Part shown: positions 17,208-26,012 of the stretch, in pieces
How the letters are laid out: each line of letters opens with the position of its first letter
Numbering within the stretch: position 1 is the stretch's first letter
Source of the DNA: Ferruginibacter sp.
GTDB lineage: Bacteria; Bacteroidota; Bacteroidia; Chitinophagales; Chitinophagaceae
Reading direction: 5' to 3'
NCBI GenBank assembly: GCA_019638635.1
Contig: JAHBTM010000001.1
Coordinates: 1 to 64,000 of the forward strand
DNA: 64,000 nt
The notes under the pieces: model-generated
What the model saw: only the letters and a program-made list of their open reading frames with translations
What the model was told of the DNA's origin: nothing
Databases searched by the model: none
Program-made: the position numbers and the translations under genes

Positions 17208-17530
17208 GCGTGCGTTTTATCTCGAAAGATAAAAAATGTATTGGCTTGAAGAAGCAGTATAAAAAATAAATACTTGCGCAAATATGCGGTGATTATAATG
17301 ACCCGTGCTTACTGGTAAAACGTGAAAACAGTTCTTGCTGATTACCGTCGAAATAAGTGCGCTGAAAAGCGCAGAAGATTTTATAAATATATTCAGCGAA
17401 TATCTCCGAAAAAATCAGCATGCATCTGCGGGAGAAAACAGGTATGTAATTTCTTTTTATTCTTTTCCAATATGAATTTTCTTTCCGGAGCTTTTATTTT
17501 CTGCACATCTTGCGGGTGTGAAACATGATT
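17208..17530. other. Gene-free region with a CGCAGAA-type interspersed repeat
   Basis: From about 17335 to 17440 it contains GTGCGCTGAAAAGCGCAGAAG, TATTCAGCGAATATC and ATCTGCGGGAGAAA words. The same vocabulary occurs at 25107-25235, 57847-57955 and 58850-58975. No gene is supported. Confidence 0.5.
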
Positions 17531-17610
17531 CCTAGCCCCGATAGTAGTGGAAAGCCGGGTGAAGCCCAGCAGCCGGGGCCGGTGCCGGACTTGGAGCGGA
17601 TAGCGGGACT
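17531..17610 (+). ncRNA. Flavo-1-like structured RNA candidate
   Basis: The pattern CCTAGCCCCGATAGTAGTGG ... GGAGCGGATAGCGGGACT, with CCCCG pairing to CGGG next to conserved GATAG words, is a layout I associate with the Flavo-1 motif of Bacteroidota intergenic regions. The variable centre (about 17554-17592) is G+C-rich and can form an apical stem. It lies upstream of the OB-fold protein gene cluster. The Rfam assignment is from memory and unverified. Confidence 0.5.
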
Positions 17611-17764
17611 GTATACCTACGTAAGGCGGATATTGAGCTTCACCACACCCCATACAGATTCGGCAGGTGGATTGTCGGGTTCGGAGAGGATTTTTCCCGG
17701 TTCAGTGAGATGGGTTTGACAGTAAGCCCGTCATGACTGTATTTTTGAAATTCAAACAGGGAAT

Positions 17765-18202
17765 ATGAAAGCAAAAACCAAAAAGTGGATGTGGCTGGGA
17801 GCGCTGGGGGTGCTGCTGGTTGCCCTATCAACCGGTTGGTATTTATATAATAAAGGTCCGCTGGATGTACGCAATGCCCGTGGAATTTCCATTGAGGCCG
17901 AGGCTCTGTATCGTGCATACGTTACCGATAGTACAAGTGCCGGAAAGTTGTACGATAAAAAAATTTTGTCGGTTTCAGGTGTCGTGGAATCGGTTTCGAG
18001 TAATGCCCAGGATGAGCAGGTGGTTTTGTTGCGGGCGGGAGCACCTGGCTCTTTTGTGAACTGCTCTTTGGATGAAACTGTTTCTGTTAAAGCCGGGGAT
18101 CGTGTAGTGTTAAAAGGCATTTGCAGTGGCATGGGCGAAGGTGATTTGGAAATGGGTATTGCTGGAGATGTTTACCTGGGTAGGGTGATTATGTTAAACT
18201 AA
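17765..18202 (+). CDS. OB-fold (tRNA_anti-like) membrane-anchored protein
   Basis: A 145-residue protein with one N-terminal hydrophobic segment (WLGALGVLLVALSTGWYLY) acting as an anchor or uncleaved signal. It then has YRAYVTDSTSAGKLYDKKILSVSGVVESVSSN...VVLLRAGAPGSFVNCSL...VKAGDRVVLKGICSGMGE, the strand pattern of the tRNA_anti-like OB-fold family (PF12869). Members are periplasmic or membrane-facing and of unknown ligand. It begins the cluster of secreted and haem-motif proteins that runs to the kinase/regulator pair, with only 5 nt to the next gene. Confidence 0.8.
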   Translation: MKAKTKKWMWLGALGVLLVALSTGWYLYNKGPLDVRNARGISIEAEALYRAYVTDSTSAGKLYDKKILSVSGVVESVSSNAQDEQVVLLRAGAPGSFVNCSLDETVSVKAGDRVVLKGICSGMGEGDLEMGIAGDVYLGRVIMLN

Positions 18203-18207
18203 AGTAT

Positions 18208-18888
18208 ATGCATAAACTATTTTTAATTGCTGCTGTTGTGCTTACCGGTATGTCCATACTGGTTGCCTGTAAGCATGAAATTCCACAACAGAATATTCCT
18301 GATCCGCCACCGGGCAGCAATTTGGTTTGTTTTGAATCGGAGATATTGCCCATCTTTCAAACGAACTGTGCCAAATCGGGTTGTCATGATGCTGCATCAG
18401 CTAACGAAGGATATGTATTTGACAGTTATTCAAACATCATCCGTAGAGGCATTGATCCCGGTGATGCAAACAGGAGCGAAGTGTATGAAGTGTTGTTTGA
18501 ACGGGGAGATGACCGTATGCCACAACCTCCCAACCCACCGTTGACAGACGAGCAGAAAGCTTTAATTGGACGATGGATAAATGAAGGTGCTCAAAACACC
18601 ACCAACTGCGGCACGAATTGCGACAGTACCCAGTATTTATACAGTGCCAACGTACGCACCATCCTCAACAGTTATTGTGTGGGATGCCATGGCAGTGTAA
18701 ATCCGGAAGCGGGAATAGACCTAACGGCATACAACAGCGTGAGAAACGTTGCGCTGAATGGACGCCTGATGGGGGCGATTACACATGCTCCCGGTTACCA
18801 ACCCATGCCGCGCAATGCCAACAAACTGAGTGATTGTCAGATTACTCAAATCAGAAAATGGATTGAATCGGGCGCTCCCAATAATTAA
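18208..18888 (+). CDS. Double-domain c-type cytochrome-like lipoprotein
   Basis: A 226-residue lipoprotein (lipobox LVAC, Cys21) with two tandem cytochrome-like domains. The first has CAKSGCH, an unusual CX4CH haem motif, followed by MPQPPNPPLTDEQKALIGRWINEGAQN. The second has CVGCH and MPRNANKLSDCQITQIRKWIESGAPNN, with the methionine as possible sixth ligand. This is the periplasmic c-type family common in Bacteroidota and Planctomycetes. The second domain is a close paralogue of the next gene, so duplication is evident. It probably transfers electrons at the outer face of a membrane; partners unknown. Confidence 0.82.
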   Translation: MHKLFLIAAVVLTGMSILVACKHEIPQQNIPDPPPGSNLVCFESEILPIFQTNCAKSGCHDAASANEGYVFDSYSNIIRRGIDPGDANRSEVYEVLFERGDDRMPQPPNPPLTDEQKALIGRWINEGAQNTTNCGTNCDSTQYLYSANVRTILNSYCVGCHGSVNPEAGIDLTAYNSVRNVALNGRLMGAITHAPGYQPMPRNANKLSDCQITQIRKWIESGAPNN

Positions 18889-18892
18889 TCGT

Positions 18893-19267
18893 ATGAAAAA
18901 ATATATTCAACAAATACTGCTGGTTTCTGTATGTTATGCTGCCGCTTCAACCGGTTGTTATTATGATAAGGAAGAGTGGTTGTACCCCGACACGGGCTGC
19001 GATACAACCGCTGTTACCTATAGCACCAAGGTATTACCCATCATTACTTCTTCCTGCTACAGTTGCCATGCAGGCAATACACCGTCGGGCGGCGTTCGGC
19101 TGGATTCATACAATGCGCTGAATACCTATGTGCAGAACGGGAAGTTCTGGGGAGCAGTATCACATGCCTCGGGCTATTCTCCCATGCCTAAGAATGCATC
19201 TAAACTGAGCGACTGTAAACTGACTATCATACGTAAATGGTTAGACGACGGCGCTCCCAATAATTAA
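18893..19267 (+). CDS. c-type cytochrome-like lipoprotein
   Basis: A 124-residue protein starting at ATG 18893 (MKKYIQQILLVSVCYAAASTGC); an earlier in-frame ATG at 18830 lies inside the upstream gene and is rejected. A signal peptide ends at a Cys in STGC that may be lipidated. The haem-binding motif is CYSCH, followed by MPKNASKLSDCKLTIIRKWLDDGAPNN, nearly the same end as the preceding protein. It is separated from that gene by 4 nt. Most likely a second electron carrier or structural partner in the same periplasmic system. Confidence 0.82.
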   Translation: MKKYIQQILLVSVCYAAASTGCYYDKEEWLYPDTGCDTTAVTYSTKVLPIITSSCYSCHAGNTPSGGVRLDSYNALNTYVQNGKFWGAVSHASGYSPMPKNASKLSDCKLTIIRKWLDDGAPNN

Positions 19268-19292
19268 TCTTTACATTTAAAAATCAATTACA

Positions 19293-19841
19293 ATGAAATA
19301 CATGATTTCCCTGTTGCTGGTTTTGGTAATATCCGGAAACGCAATCGCCCAGAAAGTGTACACCAAAAACGGAACCATCACTTTCTTTTCCAAATCACCC
19401 TTGGAAAATATTTCTGCTATCAACAAACAAGTAATGAGTGTGCTGAACACTGAAACCGGTGAACTTCAATTTTCACTTTTAGTAAAAGGGTTTCATTTTG
19501 AAAAGGCTTTGATGGAAGAGCATTTTAATGAAAATTATATGGAAAGCGATAAGTTCCCGAAATCAACTTTTAAAGGTATGGTCAGCAACATTGCTTCCGT
19601 TGACTTTAAAAAAGACGGTGAATATGTCGTTTCAGTTTCAGGAGATTTAACCATACACGGGGTTACCCAAAAGGTTTCGGTGCCGGGAACCATCCTTGTA
19701 AAAAATGGAAACGTGTCTGCTGTTTCCACGTTTAAGGTGAAAGTGGCTGATTATAATATTTCGATTCCCAAACTAGTTAAAGACAACATCGCTGAACAAA
19801 TCGAAATCAGTGTAAACTGTTTGTTCGATCAAAAAATGTAA
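19293..19841 (+). CDS. YceI family protein (first copy)
   Basis: A 182-residue secreted lipocalin-like protein: signal peptide ending NAIAQ, then KVYTKNGTITFFSKSPLENISAINKQ, MEEHFNENYMESDKFPKSTFKG and VSGDLTIHGVTQKVSVPGTI, all YceI hallmarks. YceI proteins bind polyisoprenoid or amphiphilic molecules in the periplasm. It lies between the haem-motif lipoproteins and a DUF5777 barrel and has a paralogue at 20826-21380 across that gene. This suggests a lipid- or quinone-handling periplasmic module, which is an inference from context. Confidence 0.9.
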   Translation: MKYMISLLLVLVISGNAIAQKVYTKNGTITFFSKSPLENISAINKQVMSVLNTETGELQFSLLVKGFHFEKALMEEHFNENYMESDKFPKSTFKGMVSNIASVDFKKDGEYVVSVSGDLTIHGVTQKVSVPGTILVKNGNVSAVSTFKVKVADYNISIPKLVKDNIAEQIEISVNCLFDQKM

Positions 19842-19847
19842 CCCCTC

Positions 19848-20756
19848 ATGCGCATCCAATCCATTTTCATTTGCCTTCTTCTATCCCTTTCGTGTACTGG
19901 CCTACAGGCACAGGACGACACAACCGACCTGATGAGTTTGCTTGAACAGGAAGTAATGAGTGAAGAGAAAAACAGCACGCAGTACACTACAGCCACTTTT
20001 AAAACCACCCGCTTGATCAACGGCCATACGGTTGAAAATGTAGGTAAGGGTGTACTGGATGTAAAAATATCACACCGGTTTGGCAAGGTGAACGGGGGTG
20101 GCTATGAGCTGTTCGGTTTGGATAATGCCACTATGCGTATGGGCGCAGATTACGGCATTAGCAACCGCCTGATGGTGGGAATAGGCCGCAGTACTTTTGA
20201 AAAAACCTATGATGCCTTTTTTAAGTTTAAAATCCTACGACAATCTACCGGAAAAAAGAAGATGCCTCTTACTTTGAGTTATGTTCCTACGGTGGCGTAT
20301 AAATCGTTGAAGTTTGAAGACCCTGACCGGCAGAATTATGAAACATCCCGTTTCTTTTTTACACATCAACTCATCATTGGACGGAAATTTTCTGAAGGCA
20401 CATCATTTCAACTGATGCCCACATTTACGCATCGTAACCTGGTGAAGTATGCAGATGAATCCAACGATTTGTTTGCCCTGGGCATCGGAGGTCGTCAGAA
20501 GATTTCCAAACGGGTGAGCATCAATGCTGAATATTATTATCAGCATCCCGACTATAAACTTCGTGGCACCACCAATTCGTTCTCTATTGGTTTTGATATA
20601 GAAACCGGCGGGCACGTGTTCCAGCTGCATTTCACCAACAGCCAGGGTATGAGCGAACGTGCCTTTGTTACTGAAACCGCCGGCCTCTGGGAGAAAGGGG
20701 ATATATTTTTCGGATTCAACATTTCCCGCGTATTCACCATTGGAAAGAGGAAATAG
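19848..20756 (+). CDS. DUF5777 family outer-membrane beta-barrel protein
   Basis: A 302-residue protein with signal peptide (ending GLQAQ) and beta-barrel strands. Typical DUF5777 words include FKTTRLINGHTVENVGKGVLDVKISHRFGKVNGGGYELFGLDNATMRMGADYGIS and RFGKVN. The C-terminal stretch KGDIFFGFNISRVFTIGKRK is consistent with a terminal barrel strand. The role of the family is unknown; in Bacteroidota it is often encoded beside YceI and cytochrome-like genes, as here (6 nt after YceI). It probably forms the outer-membrane part of this module. Confidence 0.85.
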   Translation: MRIQSIFICLLLSLSCTGLQAQDDTTDLMSLLEQEVMSEEKNSTQYTTATFKTTRLINGHTVENVGKGVLDVKISHRFGKVNGGGYELFGLDNATMRMGADYGISNRLMVGIGRSTFEKTYDAFFKFKILRQSTGKKKMPLTLSYVPTVAYKSLKFEDPDRQNYETSRFFFTHQLIIGRKFSEGTSFQLMPTFTHRNLVKYADESNDLFALGIGGRQKISKRVSINAEYYYQHPDYKLRGTTNSFSIGFDIETGGHVFQLHFTNSQGMSERAFVTETAGLWEKGDIFFGFNISRVFTIGKRK

Positions 20757-20825
20757 ATCAGTAACCGATTCAAAATTTAGCAGGATGTACCTCGTGTAAG
20801 CCGGATAATCTTTATATCTTGGCGT

Positions 20826-21380
20826 ATGCATGTGATAAAGCTCATACGTATTGTTTTCGCTTGTGCATTGGTGTTGATTTCGGCACGCGCTGAAGCCCAG
20901 ATATTTGGCATTACAAAAGGTTCTGTAGGTTTCAGATCAGACGCTCCACTGGAGTTGATTACCGCCAGTTCCAAAGAATTGAAAGGAAAGATTGATGTGG
21001 TAAAAAGACAATTTGCATTTTCCATTAAAATGAATTCTTTTATGGGGTTTAACAGTCCTTTACAACGAGAACATTTCAATGAAAACTATGTAGAGAGTGA
21101 TGTGTTCCCCGACGCCAGTTTTGCAGGTAAAATTATTGAAGAGGTAGATTTAACCATTGATGGTACCTATGATATACGCACCAAAGGTAAATTTACTGTA
21201 CATGGTGTAACTCAGGAAAGAATTATCAAAAGCCAGTTGATTGTAAAAAATGGGGTGATTGTTTTGAAAGCGGCATTTACCGTGTTGCTTGCAGATCACA
21301 ACATTCCCGTTCCAAAAGTAGTGCATGAAAAACTCGCGTCTGAAATAAAGGTAGATGTAACCGCTGAACTTAAACCGTAA
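20826..21380 (+). CDS. YceI family protein (second copy)
   Basis: A 184-residue secreted YceI protein: signal peptide ending SARAEAQ, then IFGITKGSVGFRSDAPLELITASSKELKG, LQREHFNENYVESDVFPDASFAGK and KGKFTVHGVTQERIIKSQ. It is clearly related to the copy at 19293-19841 but divergent enough to have a different ligand. Its stop codon shares a base with the start of the sensor kinase gene, indicating that the kinase is translated from the same transcript. Confidence 0.9.
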   Translation: MHVIKLIRIVFACALVLISARAEAQIFGITKGSVGFRSDAPLELITASSKELKGKIDVVKRQFAFSIKMNSFMGFNSPLQREHFNENYVESDVFPDASFAGKIIEEVDLTIDGTYDIRTKGKFTVHGVTQERIIKSQLIVKNGVIVLKAAFTVLLADHNIPVPKVVHEKLASEIKVDVTAELKP

Positions 21381-24310
21381 TGAAATCCTTTTCATTGATA
21401 CGTTATCGCTTCCTTTTTCTATCTGTGTTCCTCTTTGTGTTTTTCCCCAACAAACTATTTGCTCAGTTCTCCCCTTCCATTGCGTATGTTATTGAAGAAG
21501 AACAGAGGACCCCATACACCCATGTGGTGTATCAAAAAAAAGATGGATACCTTTTGTGCGGTACCACAGATGGACTGTACGCTTTTGACGGAGAACGTTT
21601 TACAAAAATTCCATTTAACGATCCGCGGGCAGCCGATACCGTAACTGCGCTTTTTGAAGACAATCATCTGACTCTTTGGTTAGGATTTAAAAGCGGGCGC
21701 ATGGCGCATTTGCGTAATGGAAAAATTGTTTACTGGAACCCTGAAGAAGGCACGCCTAAACAACCCGTGGTTTCCATTGCCCAAAACAAAGAGGGCGTAC
21801 TCTTCTTTTCTGCACCGGGAGAAGGCGTGTATTATTACCTGAACAATAAGATGTACCTAATCAATGAAACGGAAGGTTTATCTGATTTACAAACCGGAGC
21901 ATTGGTTAGCACTGCCGGCGGAGAAATTCTTGCAGCCACTGATAACGGACTCAACAGCATTTCACTCCGGAATGGAAAAGTGAGGATAGAGGTGTTTGGA
22001 CCGAAACAAGGGTTACCCGATTACATGGTTACAAGTATTGCCACTGCCGGAGAAGATACATACTGGATTGGTTTGCAGGAAAAGGGGTTCTGTTTGTTTA
22101 ACAACAAAACTTCACGGATAACCATTCCCCCATCTACCGGTGAGTGGAAGTATGGTCAGGTAAACCAGGTGTTGCAATTTCAGGGAGTGTTGTGGCTAGG
22201 AACGGAAAGCCATGGTTTGATTCGTTATCAACCTGAAAACGACAGGCTGGATTCTTTTCACCTGAAAGACCGGGTTGAGGGCGTACAATATCTGTTGAAT
22301 GACAATCAACAAAACCTGTGGATTGCCACCACACGTGCGCGACTCGTACGTACAACCGGAGAAAAAATTCGCATTCTCCCGCTTCCCGAGTACACCGATT
22401 ATGAACATATACACGCATTATTGAGAAGTACGGATGGTTCACTATGGACAACCGATCCGCAAAACCGACTTCTCCGAATCCGCTTTTTCCCTAATGGAAC
22501 CCGTACAGAAAAGATTACCATTCATGAACTAACGGCTAAAACAGATATCACCAGTTTATATCAGGATCCTGCAGGGTTTATCTGGATTGGTACCATGGGT
22601 AAAGGGGTTTTTCTCCTGAATCCAAAAAACCTGCAATACCGGACAGTGCGCGAGTTGAGCTCTATGAAAGATGCAAGTATATTATCCATAACGGGGTCGG
22701 ATAAACGCATATATATCAGTAGTCTTCAGGGGTGTGTGGCTGTTGAAACATCCGCTTATGCTACCGACTTGGAACACCCACTGAAAATAATGGACTGGAA
22801 TCTTTCCGGCCTAGGCACAAATTATGTATACAACATTTATGATGACAAAAATGGCAGTATATGGTTTGCCACCGACGGCGATGGAATCATTCGTAAACAG
22901 CATGGAAAATTTTACCCTATCAATCAGGCAATGGGTTTGAATGACAGTCGGATCTACTCTATTACTTCAGATAAAAAAAACAATATCTGGTTCAGCACCG
23001 CACGGGCGGGAGTATATTCATATGATGGCAAAAAACTCATGAATATTGGGCTTAAAGACGGGCTACGGAGTTTAAATATTTCAGGAATAAAAACCGACCC
23101 CTTAGGCAACCTGTTGATTGTACATGAAAAAGGACTGGATGTATTGAACCCTGAAACCATGCAATTTAATTACTTCGATCAGGGGCACGGTGTGGAAGGA
23201 TTGAATGTACAAGACCTGGGTTGTGTTTCACAGGATGCTAACGGCAAACTATATACGCTGGGAATGAACGGAATTATTAAATACAATCCTGTATCAGGAA
23301 ATACGGCACCTCAAACAATCATAGATAGTGTAATGCTATTTCAAAGAAAACTGACCAGTACCGATGGAACGGTGTTTAGCTATGATGAAAACAGTTTCAC
23401 TTTTGCATTTACCGGGTTATACTACGCTGCACCGGGTGGTGTGTTGTATCAATATCGTTTAGACGGACTCGACTCCTCCTGGACAACAACGTCTGACCGG
23501 TTTAAAACCTTCAGCTTATTGCTTCCTGGTAAATATACCTTTAGGGTTCGGTCTTCTTTAAACCAAACATTCAATTTGTCGGATGAAGTGGTGTACACCT
23601 TTGAAATTCGTCAGGCATTTTATAAAACCGCCTGGTTTATTATTTTGTGTGTGCTGTTGCTGGCGGCTGCTTTGTATTGGTTTGTGCGGTTGCGTGAGCA
23701 AAGAATTAAACGTATGGAACTGTTGAAGCAGGCGCAACAGGTTTCAAAATTTGAAGTGTTGAAAAATCAGGTGAATCCACATTTTTTGTTCAACAGTTTT
23801 AATACGCTGATATCCACCATTGAAGAAAATCCTCGGATTGCGGTGGAATACGCGGAACATTTGTCGGATTTTTTCCGAAACATCGTTGCTTATCGTGATA
23901 AAGATATCATTAGCTTACAGGAAGAATTAGATATGATTGAGAACTATTACTTTCTTCAACAAATGAGATTCGGCGATTCGCTGCGTCTTAAAATTGACAT
24001 TGCAACTGAATTAAAATCGCAGGTGTACGTAGCACCCATGACCCTTCAACTGTTGCTTGAAAACGCCATCAAACACAACGCAGTGCAAAGTCAACAACCA
24101 TTACAGATTATAATTCGTGCCACAAATGAATCATACATTTGTGTGGAAAACAACATGGTTTTCCGTTCGAGCAAGGAAAGTAATTCCGGAATGGGTTTGC
24201 AAAACATCATACACCGTTATCAAATCCTGAGTAACCGGCCGGTACTCCTTAAGCATGACGGAGGTGTTTTCAAGGTGTGTATTCCATTCATTAAATTGAG
24301 TCATGATTAA
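21380..24310 (+). CDS. Hybrid-free propeller sensor histidine kinase (LytS/HisKA_7TM type)
   Basis: A 976-residue sensor. After a signal peptide comes a large periplasmic double beta-propeller of Reg_prop units (repeated WIGT/WLGTE/WFATD turns), then a Y_Y_Y domain (about 660-740: YQYRLDGLDSSWTTTSDRFKTFSLLLPGKYTFRVRSSL). A single membrane helix follows (WFIILCVLLLAAALYWFV). The cytoplasmic kinase belongs to the His_kinase family: phospho-acceptor His801 in QVNPHFLFNSFNTL, N-box MTLQLLLENAIKHN and a G box near GMGLQNI. It overlaps the response-regulator gene by 8 nt. It probably senses an extracytoplasmic signal linked to the YceI/cytochrome cluster just upstream. Confidence 0.92.
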   Translation: MKSFSLIRYRFLFLSVFLFVFFPNKLFAQFSPSIAYVIEEEQRTPYTHVVYQKKDGYLLCGTTDGLYAFDGERFTKIPFNDPRAADTVTALFEDNHLTLWLGFKSGRMAHLRNGKIVYWNPEEGTPKQPVVSIAQNKEGVLFFSAPGEGVYYYLNNKMYLINETEGLSDLQTGALVSTAGGEILAATDNGLNSISLRNGKVRIEVFGPKQGLPDYMVTSIATAGEDTYWIGLQEKGFCLFNNKTSRITIPPSTGEWKYGQVNQVLQFQGVLWLGTESHGLIRYQPENDRLDSFHLKDRVEGVQYLLNDNQQNLWIATTRARLVRTTGEKIRILPLPEYTDYEHIHALLRSTDGSLWTTDPQNRLLRIRFFPNGTRTEKITIHELTAKTDITSLYQDPAGFIWIGTMGKGVFLLNPKNLQYRTVRELSSMKDASILSITGSDKRIYISSLQGCVAVETSAYATDLEHPLKIMDWNLSGLGTNYVYNIYDDKNGSIWFATDGDGIIRKQHGKFYPINQAMGLNDSRIYSITSDKKNNIWFSTARAGVYSYDGKKLMNIGLKDGLRSLNISGIKTDPLGNLLIVHEKGLDVLNPETMQFNYFDQGHGVEGLNVQDLGCVSQDANGKLYTLGMNGIIKYNPVSGNTAPQTIIDSVMLFQRKLTSTDGTVFSYDENSFTFAFTGLYYAAPGGVLYQYRLDGLDSSWTTTSDRFKTFSLLLPGKYTFRVRSSLNQTFNLSDEVVYTFEIRQAFYKTAWFIILCVLLLAAALYWFVRLREQRIKRMELLKQAQQVSKFEVLKNQVNPHFLFNSFNTLISTIEENPRIAVEYAEHLSDFFRNIVAYRDKDIISLQEELDMIENYYFLQQMRFGDSLRLKIDIATELKSQVYVAPMTLQLLLENAIKHNAVQSQQPLQIIIRATNESYICVENNMVFRSSKESNSGMGLQNIIHRYQILSNRPVLLKHDGGVFKVCIPFIKLSHD

Positions 24311-25070
24311 GATTGTAATCCTGGAAGATGAGATGCCCGCTGCCAACCGGTTGTTCAAAATGATTCAGGAACTGGAACCGGATGTGCAGTTGATGGCTAC
24401 TTTGCACAGTGTATCCGGAGCTGTGGATTGGTTTAAGCATTCGCCACCACCGGATATTCTAATTTCTGATATTCAATTGTCTGATGGCATGAGTTTCGAA
24501 GTGTTTAAAAAAATTCCTGTTGAATGTGCCGTTATTTTCACCACTGCTTTTGATCAGTATGCTATTGACGCCTTTAAAGTAAACAGTATTGATTATCTGT
24601 TAAAACCTGTAAAGAAAGAGGCTTTGAAAAGTGCGTTGGAAAAATTCAAAAAGTTGCAGGCTGTACAGCCCGTGTTGAATATTGAAAAAATACTGCAGGC
24701 CTATAAGCCTCTGGGTGAGACCTATAAAAACCGTTTTGTGGTTAAGTATGGAGAGCATTTAAAAACAGTGGATGTACAGGAAATTGCATATTTCTATACA
24801 GAAGATAAAATCCAATTTCTGGTCACTTTTGATGGGCGTCGTTATGCCATTGACCACAACCTAGATAGCCTGGAGCGGATGTTGGCACCCCAAAATTTTT
24901 TTCGTATCAACCGGCAGTTTATTATTTCGATACGTTCTATCGGTGAAATGTTTGCGTACACCAAAGGCCGTGTGTTGGTACATTTGAATCCTCCATGTAA
25001 AATTGAAACGATTGTGAGTGCGGAGCGGTCTCCTTCTTTTAAAATGTGGCTGGGGGGTGATGCGGTGTGA
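24303..25070 (+). CDS. LytTR-family response regulator
   Basis: A 255-residue AlgR/LytR-type regulator. The receiver has the acidic pocket Glu8/Asp9, phospho-acceptor Asp56 (DILISDIQLSDG), Thr in IFTTAFD and Lys101 in LLKPVKKEAL. The C-terminal LytTR DNA-binding domain covers about 140-250 (FVVKYGEHLKTVDVQEIAYFYTEDKIQFLVT ... FFRINRQFIISIRSI). It is the cognate partner of the upstream kinase (8-nt overlap). Its likely targets include the upstream YceI/DUF5777 operon, but no operator was identified. Confidence 0.93.
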   Translation: MIKIVILEDEMPAANRLFKMIQELEPDVQLMATLHSVSGAVDWFKHSPPPDILISDIQLSDGMSFEVFKKIPVECAVIFTTAFDQYAIDAFKVNSIDYLLKPVKKEALKSALEKFKKLQAVQPVLNIEKILQAYKPLGETYKNRFVVKYGEHLKTVDVQEIAYFYTEDKIQFLVTFDGRRYAIDHNLDSLERMLAPQNFFRINRQFIISIRSIGEMFAYTKGRVLVHLNPPCKIETIVSAERSPSFKMWLGGDAV

Positions 25071-25106
25071 GTGTATAAAATAGATACATTGTTGTTGCTT
25101 TTACAA

Positions 25107-25235
25107 AAAAATATTTCACGCAGAACGGCAGGAGAGTATTTAAAATAAATTCAGCGCGCTCCTGCGGGAGAAAGATTCATTTCTTTCCCACTGATTAGAA
25201 TACGCAGAATAAAACAGGCGCAAAAGAGCGCTGAA
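25107..25235. repeat. CGCAGAA-type interspersed repeat
   Basis: The words TTTCACGCAGAA, AAATTCAGCGCGCTCCTGCGGGAGAAAG, ATTCATTTCTTTCCC and ACGCAGAATAAAACAG match those at 57847-57955 and 58850-58975, and less closely 17335-17440. It lies between convergent genes. Confidence 0.65.
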
Positions 25236-25237
25236 GG

Positions 25238-25837
25238 TTATTCGTTCAATTTTTCAATGGCTTCACGGTGGCCTTTTTCAGCCGCTTTCCGGTACCAGTC
25301 TGTTGACTTTTGTTCATCTGCCGTTGTACCCAATCCGTTCGAATACATTTCTGCTACATGAAACATCGCATCCGCATGTCCTTTTTTTGCCGAGGATGTA
25401 AACCAACGAAACGCCTCATCAAACATTTCACGTTGGTAGTAATTATATCCCAACAAAAACATTCCGTTCTCATCATTCTTCTCAGCCGCCAACCGGAAAC
25501 AGTTCTCCGCTTCAAGATGTGCATCATTGTTCTGGTAAATAATCCCCAAACCAATCATCGCATCTATGTGCCCGCCGGCAATGGCTTTGCGATACCAGTG
25601 TATAGCCTCGCTATAATCGGGATCCATACCTTGTCCGTTTTCATACATATACCCCAGGCTGTACATGGCAGCAACATGACCTTGTGTTGCCGCTTTCAAA
25701 TATTCTTCTCGGGCTTCTTCAAACTTTTCAGCCTGATATGCCTGATGCGCCTTTTTATACTCGGCATGTCCTTTTTCTTGTGCCTGTACAATCATTGTTA
25801 TGCACAATGCGGCCAGGGTGAATAGTACTTTCATCAT
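25238..25837 (-). CDS. Sel1-like repeat protein
   Basis: A 199-residue secreted protein: signal peptide (MMKVLFTLAALCITMIVQAQ) followed by four to five tetratricopeptide-like Sel1 repeats (AAMYSLGYMYENGQGMDPDYSEAIHWYRKAIAGGHIDAMIGLGIIYQNN ... ADAMFHVAEMYSNGLGTTADEQKSTDWYRKAAEKGHREA). Sel1 arrays are protein-interaction scaffolds. It stands alone, downstream of a repeat element, and nothing around it points to a partner. Confidence 0.88.
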   Translation of the reverse strand: MMKVLFTLAALCITMIVQAQEKGHAEYKKAHQAYQAEKFEEAREEYLKAATQGHVAAMYSLGYMYENGQGMDPDYSEAIHWYRKAIAGGHIDAMIGLGIIYQNNDAHLEAENCFRLAAEKNDENGMFLLGYNYYQREMFDEAFRWFTSSAKKGHADAMFHVAEMYSNGLGTTADEQKSTDWYRKAAEKGHREAIEKLNE

Positions 25838-26012
25838 ACATTGGTTTAATAAAACAACAGTTTTTCAGTTATTCATAACGGTGAGGCATACCCTTTATTT
25901 TAGCAAGATGAAGGGATGCTACTTAATTACTACTTTGTTGAGAAAAGTTGGAAAGTTGAGATTCGCACATGCTCTGTTTAATCGCTACTAAACTGTGCTC
26001 TATTGATCCATG

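Noticed and set aside
17525..17719. 64-codon frame MIPSPDSSGKPGEAQQPGPVPDLERI...
   Set aside because: It overlaps the Flavo-1-like structured element, is rich in Pro/Gly by virtue of G+C stems, and shows no family.
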